Shown here piece after piece: positions 1-5,453 of a DNA stretch of 5,453 bases. The notes under the pieces were generated by a model that was given only the letters and a program-made list of their open reading frames with translations, did no database searches and was not told where the DNA came from. How positions within the stretch are numbered: the first letter of the stretch is position 1; each line of letters starts with the position of its first letter. The stretch comes from Methylococcales bacterium (GTDB taxonomy: Bacteria; Pseudomonadota; Gammaproteobacteria; Methylococcales; UBA1147): assembly GCA_024958995.1 (NCBI GenBank), contig JANXGZ010000092.1:1-5453 (forward strand), read 5' to 3'. Position numbers and translations under genes: made by a program.

Positions 1-732
1 AAGGGCGGCAAAGGCGTACTGGTTTGCCAATCGCAGAAAAACGATGCTGGAGAAGTTTTCTTTGAATTCGACAAAGTGCTGATTGCGGTCGGGCGTGTTG
101 CAAATACCGAGGGATTCGGCCTGGAGGACCTGGGCATCCAGGTTGCTGAAAGCGGCGTAGTGGAAACCAACGAATATCTGCAAACGATTTATCCGAATAT
201 CTATGCCTGCGGTGATGTAGCAGGGCCTTATCAACTCACGCATGCTGCGGCTCACCAGGCCTGGTATGCGGCGGTTAATGCACTATTCGGCGGCTTCCGA
301 AGGTTCAAAGTGGATTACTCGGTGATCCCCTGGGCAGTTTTTACCGAACCCGAAGTTGCCCGGGTCGGTCTGAATGAACGTGACGCGGAGAAAAAGGGTA
401 TGCCCTTCGAGGTTACCCGGTTTTCGATGCAGGACCTGGACCGGGCCATCGCCGATGGAGAAAATGAAGGGGTGGTTAAGGTTCTGACCGTGCCCGGTAA
501 GGACCGGATACTAGGCGTTTCGATCGTCGGTCATCGGGCGGGGGACATGATTGCAGAATACGTTCTCGCCATGCGCAACAGAATCGGCCTGAACAGGATC
601 CTGAACACCATTCATATCTATCCGACCTTTGCGGAAGCGAACAAGCATGCAGCAGGGAACTGGAAGAGAGCGCATGCCCCTGCCGGGGTCCTCAGATGGT
701 TAGGACGATTTCACAACTGGCGACGGAGTTGA
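1..732 (+). CDS. FAD-dependent pyridine nucleotide-disulfide oxidoreductase, mercuric-reductase-like (3' part)
   Basis: The frame is open from the first base to TGA at 730-732, giving 243 residues; the N-terminal FAD domain and redox-active CxxxxC lie off the left edge. Visible in order: the end of the NAD(P)-binding domain with LIAVGR (residues about 27-32), the second FAD-contact motif IYACGDVAG (67-75), then the C-terminal dimerisation domain with FTEPEVARVG (114-123) and HIYPTFAE (205-212). These are hallmarks of the family that includes lipoamide dehydrogenase, glutathione reductase and MerA. At the position where lipoamide dehydrogenases have the catalytic His (HPT), this protein has Tyr (YPT, residue 207), as in mercuric-reductase-like members. 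It probably passes electrons from NAD(P)H through FAD to a disulfide or other acceptor; the substrate is unknown. Some relatives with this kind of C-terminus carry an N-terminal TVP38/TMEM64 membrane domain, which cannot be checked here. Family assignment is firm, specific function is not. Confidence 0.9.
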   Translation, partial: KGGKGVLVCQSQKNDAGEVFFEFDKVLIAVGRVANTEGFGLEDLGIQVAESGVVETNEYLQTIYPNIYACGDVAGPYQLTHAAAHQAWYAAVNALFGGFRRFKVDYSVIPWAVFTEPEVARVGLNERDAEKKGMPFEVTRFSMQDLDRAIADGENEGVVKVLTVPGKDRILGVSIVGHRAGDMIAEYVLAMRNRIGLNRILNTIHIYPTFAEANKHAAGNWKRAHAPAGVLRWLGRFHNWRRS

Positions 733-866
733 GTCAGCGTGACGCTGTTTGCCGTTTCGCCTTTGCTGCGCCACGTGTGCTCTTGGCATGCCCCGAGATA
801 CGTTTATCTATCGAACCCATAAGTACGGGATTTCTGACCGAGGGTAAATTCAACCCAATCAATACC

Positions 867-895
867 AAGAATCCGGGCATAAACCCGGGGTTTTT
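867..895 (+). terminator. Probable rho-independent terminator
   Basis: A hairpin has arms CCGGG (873-877) and CCCGG (884-888) around a 6-base loop. The stem can be lengthened by flanking A-T and G-U pairs across one mismatch (867-872 with 889-894), and it ends in GG followed by five T residues (891-895). It lies about 135 bp after the oxidoreductase stop and is the first convincing stop signal for that transcript. No gene between the stop and the hairpin is convincing, so a long 3' untranslated region is inferred. Confidence 0.55.
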
Positions 896-967
896 CGCTA
901 TCGGATTCCGACCCAGTTCGTTTCTCAAGAAAATACGCTAAGAGCGGTCTCTTGGTGGAAAAATGGG

Positions 968-1002
968 TTACTCACAGGTTCTGTGGATAAGGTTGTGGGG
1001 AA
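968..1002. promoter_or_regulatory. Cluster of DnaA-box-like 9-mers
   Basis: On the minus strand, 982-990 reads TTATCCACA, the exact consensus DnaA box. Two degenerate copies flank it: TTACTCACA on the plus strand at 968-976 and TTCCCCACA on the minus strand at 994-1002, each two mismatches from consensus. The first two are in opposite orientation and contain a perfect CACAG-GTT-CTGTG inverted repeat (973-985). Three such sites in 35 bp suggest binding by DnaA, either as a regulatory or titration site or, less likely, as part of an origin. No dnaA, dnaN, rpmH or gidA gene is adjacent, which argues against the chromosomal oriC. Confidence 0.45.
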
Positions 1003-1349
1003 ATGGCTAGCCAAACCCTGTAAAATCTTGCCACTGTTTGACCTGTGGCGCATTACTCGATTGTTGGGCGGTTCAATCACAAGGCAAGAAAACAACAGCT
1101 TACCGGCAGAAAGCGGCAATTTAGCTTTTTCTATAATCGATTTTCCGCTCCCAATCCGGGACATAATTGTGGGTTGTGAGGAATAAGGATACTTCCGCGA
1201 CGAAGAGAACACGAAATGCAATGGAAGCAGTTGGTGCTAAGGGGTTGGTCGGCGCTGTCGAAAGGCAAGCAATGTGAACCGGTATTTCTTACCACGGCTA
1301 TTGCATGAGCTGCCGAAGGCCAGTCGAAAAATAGTTGCCGTGCGTTCGC

Positions 1350-1378
1350 TTGACAACCTCAGGGGGCCAAACTAGATT
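1350..1378 (+). promoter_or_regulatory. Predicted sigma70 promoter of pssA
   Basis: A perfect -35 TTGACA (1350-1355), a 17-bp spacer and a -10 TAGATT (1373-1378, four of six matches). Transcription would start near 1385, giving a leader of about 50 bases before the pssA ATG. The spacing and position directly upstream of pssA make this the best promoter candidate in the long intergenic region. Confidence 0.65.
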
Positions 1379-1425
1379 TGTTAATTTGGGTAACGGTTTT
1401 CTGTTCCCGTATTTTTTCAATCAGT

Positions 1426-1430
1426 GGAGG
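1426..1430 (+). promoter_or_regulatory. Ribosome binding site that fixes the pssA start
   Basis: GGAGG lies five bases before ATG 1436. An in-frame GTG at 1424 would place this Shine-Dalgarno inside the coding region, so the ATG is preferred. Confidence 0.75.
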
Positions 1431-1435
1431 GCTTC

Positions 1436-2179
1436 ATGCCGCTCAAGTACCTTGTACCGAATGCATTCACTGCCATGTCCATGGTCCTTGGACTGGCTAG
1501 TATGGTCTGTTCTGCGGCAGGCGATCTCAGTCTTGCGGCATGGATGATTCTCTGGGGGGTGTTGCTGGACAAACTAGATGGAGGAGCGGCTCGTCTACTC
1601 AATGCCAGTTCTTCCTTCGGAGCAGAGATGGACAGTTTCGCCGACTTCGTAAGTTTTGGCATGGCGCCGGCGGCATTGGTTTATTTTCGCTTTACGGGCG
1701 ATGGAATGTTTGCTGACCATAACTTGTTGCTGGGCGCCGTGTGTGCACTCTACGTGGTGGCCGCTTCGGCCCGTCTTGCCCGGTTCAACGTGACCGAACC
1801 GCCGGGAGCGAAAAACATGTTTTTCGGCATACCCTCGACGCTCTGCGGCGCCTTGGCTGCCAGCGGATATCTGTCGGCCGAGATTTATTTGCCGGGTAGT
1901 CTGCTGTGGAACGCGATGCCGGTTGCACTGTTTGCAATGGCCATCCTAATGGTCAGCAATGTTCGCCTACCGAAGCTGCAGAAACGCAAAAACCTCGCCG
2001 TCAATTCTCTCCAGATCATCAATTTGATTGCTGTTTATATTGTTACTCCGATGATGTTATTTCCGGAATACCTGTTTGCTCTTTCGCTGGGCTATTTGCT
2101 GATTGGTGTCTACTGGACATGGAGTCATCCCGTTAACGACAATGAACCATCCCAGGAAAAGCCAACGGCGGCAAGTTGA
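1436..2179 (+). CDS. pssA: CDP-diacylglycerol--serine O-phosphatidyltransferase (phosphatidylserine synthase)
   Basis: 247 residues, an integral inner-membrane enzyme of the CDP-alcohol phosphotransferase family. It joins L-serine to CDP-diacylglycerol, releasing CMP and giving phosphatidylserine, the precursor of phosphatidylethanolamine. The full metal-binding signature is present: D45, then DG at 48-49, AR at 52-53, G62, D66 and D70, matching DxxDGxxARx8Gx3Dx3D. About six to eight hydrophobic segments follow or flank it (for example around 10-30, 33-44, 74-84, 98-110, 130-148, 160-174, 190-209, 212-228), and the C-terminal tail from about 230 is polar. This is the multi-spanning type, unrelated to the phospholipase-D-like PssA of Escherichia coli. 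The start is chosen by GGAGG five bases upstream, and transcription probably comes from the promoter at 1350-1378. In pseudomonads the gene commonly follows ilvC; here it does not. Closely related phosphatidylglycerophosphate synthases share the motif, but overall sequence and length favour PssA. Confidence 0.88.
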   Translation: MPLKYLVPNAFTAMSMVLGLASMVCSAAGDLSLAAWMILWGVLLDKLDGGAARLLNASSSFGAEMDSFADFVSFGMAPAALVYFRFTGDGMFADHNLLLGAVCALYVVAASARLARFNVTEPPGAKNMFFGIPSTLCGALAASGYLSAEIYLPGSLLWNAMPVALFAMAILMVSNVRLPKLQKRKNLAVNSLQIINLIAVYIVTPMMLFPEYLFALSLGYLLIGVYWTWSHPVNDNEPSQEKPTAAS

Positions 2180-2348
2180 CCTTCTCCTGTCCGAGTGCCG
2201 GCGTTAGTTCCGTGAATTCCAGGTTGGATCAAGCCCTTATCTGCAGCCGTTTTTTTGCCCACAGGGTTTGTTGGATTAGACTGTCTCTAAAGAGCCCCTT
2301 CCTGAATGCCGAATGTTGAAGGAAGTGATTCGGCACCGCCGATTTTGA

Positions 2349-3422
2349 ATGCCGTCAACCCTGAAAAATTCCACTGGCCTTTTTACCCCCAGCACCCGTA
2401 TTCGGTCGGCGGTCTTCGGCCTTGTAATGGCCCTGATTGTTACCAGTTGCATGCCCTCGGTCCATCTGCCCGGGAAACCCGTGGTATGCCCGGTACTGGG
2501 GGAGCAGTTTTTTCTCACGGCCGATGGTACTCGACTTCCTGTTCGCAGTTGGATGCCCGAAAATGGCAGCCTCAGAGGCCTGGTTATCGCGGTTCATGGC
2601 TTTAATGATTACAGTAATTTTTTCTCTTCATCAGGAGAATTTCTGAGTCAAAAGGGCATAGCAAGTTATGCTTTCGACCAGAGAGGTTTCGGCGACTCTC
2701 CCGATGCAGGGCTTTGGTTTGGCGTGGAGGCATACGTAAACGATCTGGTGGAATTCTCGAGGCTCGTAAGCCACAAGCATCCGACGTTGCCTGTTTATCT
2801 GCTGGGAGAAAGCATGGGTGGTGCCGTTGTGATTGTGGCGATGAACTCTACTTCTCCGCCGGAAGTAGATGGGGTAATTCTTTCGGCGCCGGCAGTCTGG
2901 AGTCGTGAGACCATGCCTTGGTATCAGCGGGTGCTGCTCTGGTTTACGGTCCATACGATGCCGTGGATGAAATTCACGGGTGAGGGCTTGGCAATCACGC
3001 CGTCTGACAATGTCGAAATGCTCAGACAGCTGGGGCGTGATCCCCTGGTGATCAAGGAAACCCGGGTTGAAGCGATTTACGGTCTGGTTAATCTCATGGA
3101 CAGCGCGCTACAAGGGGTTGCAAAACTGAAAACCCGCCTACTCATTTTGTACGGCGAGAAGGACGAGGTTATCCCACAGCTTCCAGTAATGCAGGCTTTT
3201 CAAATGCTGCCCACCGGCGAGGCTGGTCAGACAGTTAGTTTAGCTCTTTATGAAAATGGTTATCACATGCTGCTGCGGGACTTGCAGCGTCGGATCCCAT
3301 TGAGGGATATTGCGGACTGGATAGAACTTCCTGGCCAGGTGCTGCCTTCCGGTGCCGACATGCGTGGTTTGAAGGCATTGGAGAAGCTAGTCAGTGAAAA
3401 GAGGGTAGAAGAGCGGCTATAG
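2349..3422 (+). CDS. Predicted lipoprotein alpha/beta hydrolase (monoacylglycerol lipase / S33-like)
   Basis: 357 residues. The N-terminus has basic residues (R17, R19), a hydrophobic stretch (about 21-32) and a lipobox VTSC with Cys34, so it is probably a lipoprotein; Met at +2 rather than Asp fits outer-membrane sorting. The hydrolase core follows: oxyanion-region HGF (83-85), DQRGFGDS (110-117), nucleophile elbow GESMG with Ser155, Asp272 in YGEKDEVIP, and His306 in NGYHML. This complete Ser-Asp-His triad and the order of motifs match the Hydrolase_4/PldB group, which includes monoacylglycerol lipases and lysophospholipases. It likely cleaves an ester of a lipid or other small substrate at the envelope; the substrate is not readable. 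The ATG directly follows an in-frame TGA (2346-2348), so no earlier start is possible, yet no good Shine-Dalgarno precedes it. It lies 169 bp after pssA on the same strand and may be transcribed separately. Confidence 0.85.
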   Translation: MPSTLKNSTGLFTPSTRIRSAVFGLVMALIVTSCMPSVHLPGKPVVCPVLGEQFFLTADGTRLPVRSWMPENGSLRGLVIAVHGFNDYSNFFSSSGEFLSQKGIASYAFDQRGFGDSPDAGLWFGVEAYVNDLVEFSRLVSHKHPTLPVYLLGESMGGAVVIVAMNSTSPPEVDGVILSAPAVWSRETMPWYQRVLLWFTVHTMPWMKFTGEGLAITPSDNVEMLRQLGRDPLVIKETRVEAIYGLVNLMDSALQGVAKLKTRLLILYGEKDEVIPQLPVMQAFQMLPTGEAGQTVSLALYENGYHMLLRDLQRRIPLRDIADWIELPGQVLPSGADMRGLKALEKLVSEKRVEERL

Positions 3423-3437
3423 GTTAACCGGCTTTTC

Positions 3438-3457
3438 TTCTTTTCTGCAGAAAAGAA
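3438..3457. repeat. Perfect 20-bp palindrome after the hydrolase gene
   Basis: TTCTTTTCTGCAGAAAAGAA reads identically on both strands and starts 15 bp after the hydrolase stop. As RNA it could form an eight-base-pair stem with a TGCA loop; an alternative pairing joins GCTTT (3431-3435) to AAAGC (3456-3460). No T-run follows on either strand, so it is not a standard intrinsic terminator. It could stabilise the 3' end or bind a dimeric protein. A smaller palindrome, GGTTAACC, sits at 3423-3430. Confidence 0.5.
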
Positions 3458-3558
3458 AGCGTGTCGGCAATGAAGGCTGGGCTGAATGTCGACGAGAGGT
3501 GCTTGATATTTTGGTGTGCGTAGAACAGGGTTTTGAGTATTCTGGCAGCAGACCGAAA

Positions 3559-3626
3559 ATAGGGCTGCTGAGTGATCAACCATCCGGAGCCTCTTTTTTA
3601 CTAACCGGTTGTTGAGCCAGCCCTAT
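3559..3626. repeat. Inverted repeat overlapping the permease stop codon, possible terminator
   Basis: The arms ATAGGGCTG (3559-3567) and CAGCCCTAT (3618-3626) are perfect complements nine bases long, about 50 bases apart. Inside them CAACC (3578-3582) can pair with GGTTG (3608-3612), giving an interrupted longer stem. The right arm includes the stop codon of the minus-strand permease gene. Read on the minus strand, the structure is followed by a short T-run (plus-strand A residues at 3556-3559), so it may act as a weak terminator for that gene; on the plus strand the T-run at 3594-3599 lies in the loop. Confidence 0.4.
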
Positions 3627-4717
3627 TCTTCATCCGGTTCGACCACTGTGGCCCTATTCAGCCAGGACATGAAAAGTTCGTATCCCAGGGCCAGGACAAT
3701 GGCGCCAACGAAGAGTCCCAGGATTCCTGAAAGGATTAAGCCGCCAATCGCGCCGAGCAGGATGACCAGGGTCGGAGTTTCGATACCTCGGCCGAGAAAC
3801 AGGGGTTTCAGGTAGGCTTCACTGGCACTGACCAGAATGCTCCACACGGTGAATAGGGTGGCAGGCAACGTCTCGGATACCGAAAAAACGTAGCCGCTGA
3901 TGGGCAGTAGAATCAACAGAAGAGGAAGCTGGGCAACCGCGAAAACGAGGATTAGCAAGGCCCACAACCCCCATCCAGGAACGTTCATCAGGTAAAGGCC
4001 CAGTGCGGCTAAGCTGGACTGGATGATGGCAACCCCCAAGACCCCCTGGGAAATGCTGCGGATGGTGGTTCGTGCCAGAGTGTTGTAGTGTTCGCCCTGT
4101 TTTTCGCCGCACAGGCGCTGAAGGACCTTCAGCATCAGATCATTGGATATTGAAGCCTTGGTCAAAAAGACGCAGGAAATGATCAGGGAAAAGATGAGTT
4201 GAAGAATCCCGCCTCCTGCTCCGGTAGCGGCGGCCAAAAGGGTCCCACCGATGTTTTTGATCTCCGGAGCATATTGGCGTGCTGTTTCCTCGAGGTTTTC
4301 CGAAGCCTGCATCCATATATCATGGGCCTGTTCGCCGATCAGGGGCCATTCCCGGATATTCGTGCCGGGTGGCGGAACGGTCAGGCTGCCATCATTCAGA
4401 TCGCTGACCAGCTGCTTCGACGTTTCAATGAAAGATCCGGCGATCATTACCGCTGGTACGACGACCAGTGACACGGTGATCAGCAGGTAGACGATGGCCG
4501 CCAGTTTTTCCCGGCGGCCGAGCAGCAACTGAAGTTTGTCGAACACGGGGTATATCGCTACCGCGATAATGATTCCCCAGAGCACGGGGATTAGGAAAGG
4601 CAAGACAATCCTGACGCACCACCCCAGGATCACCAGAACCAGAACCAGACGGATTGCCGTTTCAATGGTTCTGGTTGTGAATTCCTTTTCACTCAGAGGG
4701 GAAGACGGGTCTTCCAT
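3623..4717 (-). CDS. AI-2E family transporter (PerM/YdiK-like permease)
   Basis: 364 residues, an integral inner-membrane protein. Hydrophobic segments are at about 21-38, 41-57, 72-95, 157-187, 222-244, 248-274, 283-298 and 316-348, with a soluble loop at about 96-155 between the third and fourth. This topology and length are typical of the family. The characteristic C-terminal half is clear: VPGWGLWALL (246-255), KPLFLGRG (304-311) and LGAIGGLILSGILGLFVGAI (321-340), ending in an acidic tail. Family members have been linked to autoinducer-2 export (TqsA) or to sodium/proton exchange, so the name does not prove the substrate. The start at ATG 4717 is the only ATG/GTG/TTG before in-frame stops upstream, although its ribosome binding site is weak. 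A strong promoter lies about 75 bases upstream at 4792-4820. The gene converges on the hydrolase gene. Confidence 0.88.
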   Translation of the reverse strand: MEDPSSPLSEKEFTTRTIETAIRLVLVLVILGWCVRIVLPFLIPVLWGIIIAVAIYPVFDKLQLLLGRREKLAAIVYLLITVSLVVVPAVMIAGSFIETSKQLVSDLNDGSLTVPPPGTNIREWPLIGEQAHDIWMQASENLEETARQYAPEIKNIGGTLLAAATGAGGGILQLIFSLIISCVFLTKASISNDLMLKVLQRLCGEKQGEHYNTLARTTIRSISQGVLGVAIIQSSLAALGLYLMNVPGWGLWALLILVFAVAQLPLLLILLPISGYVFSVSETLPATLFTVWSILVSASEAYLKPLFLGRGIETPTLVILLGAIGGLILSGILGLFVGAIVLALGYELFMSWLNRATVVEPDEE

Positions 4718-5032
4718 GGTTATTGGTCTGGCATTCTTGCGGTGGGTTAGCTGTGAAAGGGGTGCAAGTGCGGGTGTTGGGTTCCAGAGCTACTATATGG
4801 CACTGACCACCGGCTGTAAATATTCGGGTTGCAAGGTAAAATTGTTTTTCAATACCCCTTGGGCGCTCATGGTCCCTGTTGGCTTTTGGCCATGGTCGCG
4901 GGCTTTGTGGCCAGTGGCTTGTTTCCCGAGCAGTTTTTCGTCGTTCATTACTGAACCTAAGGGAATTACTGCTTTTCTCCATGCTAGCGACGTCTTTTCA
5001 GCATAAAGTGGTCGTTTACGGTTCTGAACTCA
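4718..5032. other. Intergenic region upstream of the permease
   Basis: About 315 bp without a convincing gene. It holds the minus-strand permease promoter (4792-4820) and its leader. An open frame on the minus strand (4689-4982) overlaps the permease start and lacks any recognisable domain. A 24-codon plus-strand frame (4981-5055, ATG to TAA) runs into the start of the DUF2306-like gene and may be part of its broken N-terminus. No clear promoter for that plus-strand gene was found. Confidence 0.5.
4792..4820 (-). promoter_or_regulatory. Predicted sigma70 promoter of the AI-2E family permease gene
   Basis: On the minus strand a -35 TTTACA (plus 4815-4820, five of six matches) and a -10 TATAGT (plus 4792-4797, five of six) are separated by exactly 17 bp. 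Transcription would start near 4785, leaving a leader of roughly 68 bases before ATG 4717. Confidence 0.65.
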
Positions 5033-5453
5033 ATGACCTGCTGTTTTTAGTTTAATTGCAGTACATGCAGTGATTGCTGTGGTGGCGCTGACCTCCGGAG
5101 TAGGGGGTCTGGCTGTGTGTAAAGGCAGCCCGATTCATCTTCGGCTTGGTAGGGTATTTGTCATTTCAATGTACTGGACGGTAATGATAGGAGTTCTTCT
5201 CGATGCCCTGCGGTTTGCGTTCTACGTTGAAGAAAACCACACCAAAGTATTTGGATTATTCAATGCCCAGCAGTTACCCGGCGCGATTTGCCTTTCTGTT
5301 TGCCGGGCTGTGCATCCTGTACATGATCAGGCAAGGCGGTTTGCGCACTATTCTATCGAGGGTTGAAACGGTTTTTGGTTGGGGTGATCGTCTGGCTTCC
5401 CTAGGGTTGATCGTATTGGGCATCGGGCTTAGCGGTTTGATCTATTTTCGTTA
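5033..5453 (+). pseudogene. Frameshifted DUF2306-like membrane protein gene, open at right edge
   Basis: Membrane-protein-like sequence continues across frames. Segment one may start at ATG 5033 (MTCCF, then TAG 5048-5050). Segment two is another frame, open from 5037, reading SLIAVHAVIAVVALTSG from 5049, KGSPIHLRLGRVFV at 5121-5162, and on to about 5260-5280 before its stop at 5364-5366. Segment three, in the third frame, reads YPARFAFLFAGLCILYMIRQ and continues open to 5453 with a further hydrophobic stretch. A His in the first membrane helix and a KGxxxHxxxGR loop followed by more helices fit small DUF2306-type membrane proteins of unknown function. The first break is at a T5 run (5044-5048); the second is probably at a CCC run (5266-5268 or 5277-5279 area). 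Segment three also has its own ATG at 5203 behind AGGAG (5189-5193), so a separate protein from 5203 is the alternative, but its first 20 residues look out of frame. Either gene decay or sequencing error would explain this. Family call moderate, frameshift call fairly good. Confidence 0.55.

Larger units (their letters stand above)
733..1349. other. Long gene-poor intergenic region
   Basis: About 620 bp without a convincing gene. Short open frames on both strands (for example 983-1186 plus, 925-1221 minus) show no recognisable domain and no good ribosome binding site. Notable contents are the terminator near 867-895, a DnaA-box-like cluster at 968-1002, and a perfect TATAAT at 1132-1137 with no matching -35 at 16-18 bp. 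A 30-codon frame at 1216-1308 (ATG to TGA, beginning MQWKQLVLRG) has only a weak purine-rich stretch upstream and is not called as a gene. A structured RNA or a decayed gene cannot be excluded by eye. Confidence 0.5.

Noticed and set aside
968..1145. A chromosomal replication origin
   Set aside because: DnaA boxes and a nearby AT-rich patch are present, but there are only three boxes, two of them degenerate, and none of the genes that usually flank oriC in gammaproteobacteria.
925..1221. 98-residue open frame on the minus strand
   Set aside because: No domain, no ribosome binding site, composition not protein-like, and it crosses the DnaA-box cluster.
1393..1416. Attenuator-like hairpin with T-run in the pssA leader
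   Set aside because: The stem is only four base pairs (ACGG/CCGT) with a ten-base loop, too weak to stop transcription convincingly.
1424..1435. GTG 1424 as the pssA start
   Set aside because: The GGAGG at 1426-1430 is correctly spaced for ATG 1436 and would otherwise lie inside the coding sequence.
2237..2260. Terminator after pssA at the run of seven T
   Set aside because: The T-run at 2250-2256 is not preceded by a stable GC-rich stem; only the short CTGCAG palindrome is nearby.
2255..2282. Promoter for the hydrolase gene (TTGCCC, 16 bp, TAGACT)
   Set aside because: Only four of six matches in each box and a short spacer; this level of match is common by chance.
3263..3583. 106-residue open frame on the minus strand
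   Set aside because: Mostly the antisense of the hydrolase gene; no family features.
4689..4982. 97-residue open frame on the minus strand
   Set aside because: It overlaps the permease start and promoter, is rich in Arg, Pro and Ser with no recognisable domain, and looks like chance.

Overview
The window looks like chromosomal DNA from a free-living gammaproteobacterium, possibly a marine Marinobacter- or Pseudomonas-like organism. This rests on the protein families, moderate G+C, a CDP-alcohol-type PssA and Lol-type lipoprotein sorting; it is inference, with no marker gene to prove it. There is no rRNA, tRNA, CRISPR array, transposase or phage gene. Most of the content is housekeeping or envelope-related, and no new multi-gene system could be supported.

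Layout. Positions 1-732 hold the 3' part of a flavin-dependent pyridine nucleotide-disulfide oxidoreductase of the mercuric-reductase-like branch, followed at some distance by a hairpin terminator (867-895). Positions 733-1435 are a long gene-poor stretch. It contains a compact cluster of DnaA-box-like 9-mers (968-1002), an isolated perfect -10 hexamer, and a good sigma70-type promoter (1350-1378). That promoter drives pssA (1436-2179), the phosphatidylserine synthase of phospholipid synthesis. After 169 bp comes a predicted lipoprotein alpha/beta hydrolase of the monoacylglycerol-lipase/S33 type (2349-3422).

The hydrolase converges on a minus-strand AI-2E/PerM-family permease (3623-4717). 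The gap between them carries a perfect 20-bp palindrome and a larger inverted repeat that overlaps the permease stop codon. The permease has its own strong promoter (4792-4820, minus). The right end (about 5033-5453) is a small membrane protein resembling DUF2306. It can only be read by joining three frames, so it is either a decaying gene or carries sequencing errors, and it runs off the window.

The genes do not form one operon. PssA makes a phospholipid precursor, the hydrolase probably acts on lipid or ester substrates at the envelope, and the permease and DUF2306-like protein are membrane proteins. The shared theme is the cell envelope, but no direct functional link can be read from the sequence. 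The points most worth a second look are the DnaA-box cluster in the 700-bp gap and the doubly frameshifted membrane gene.
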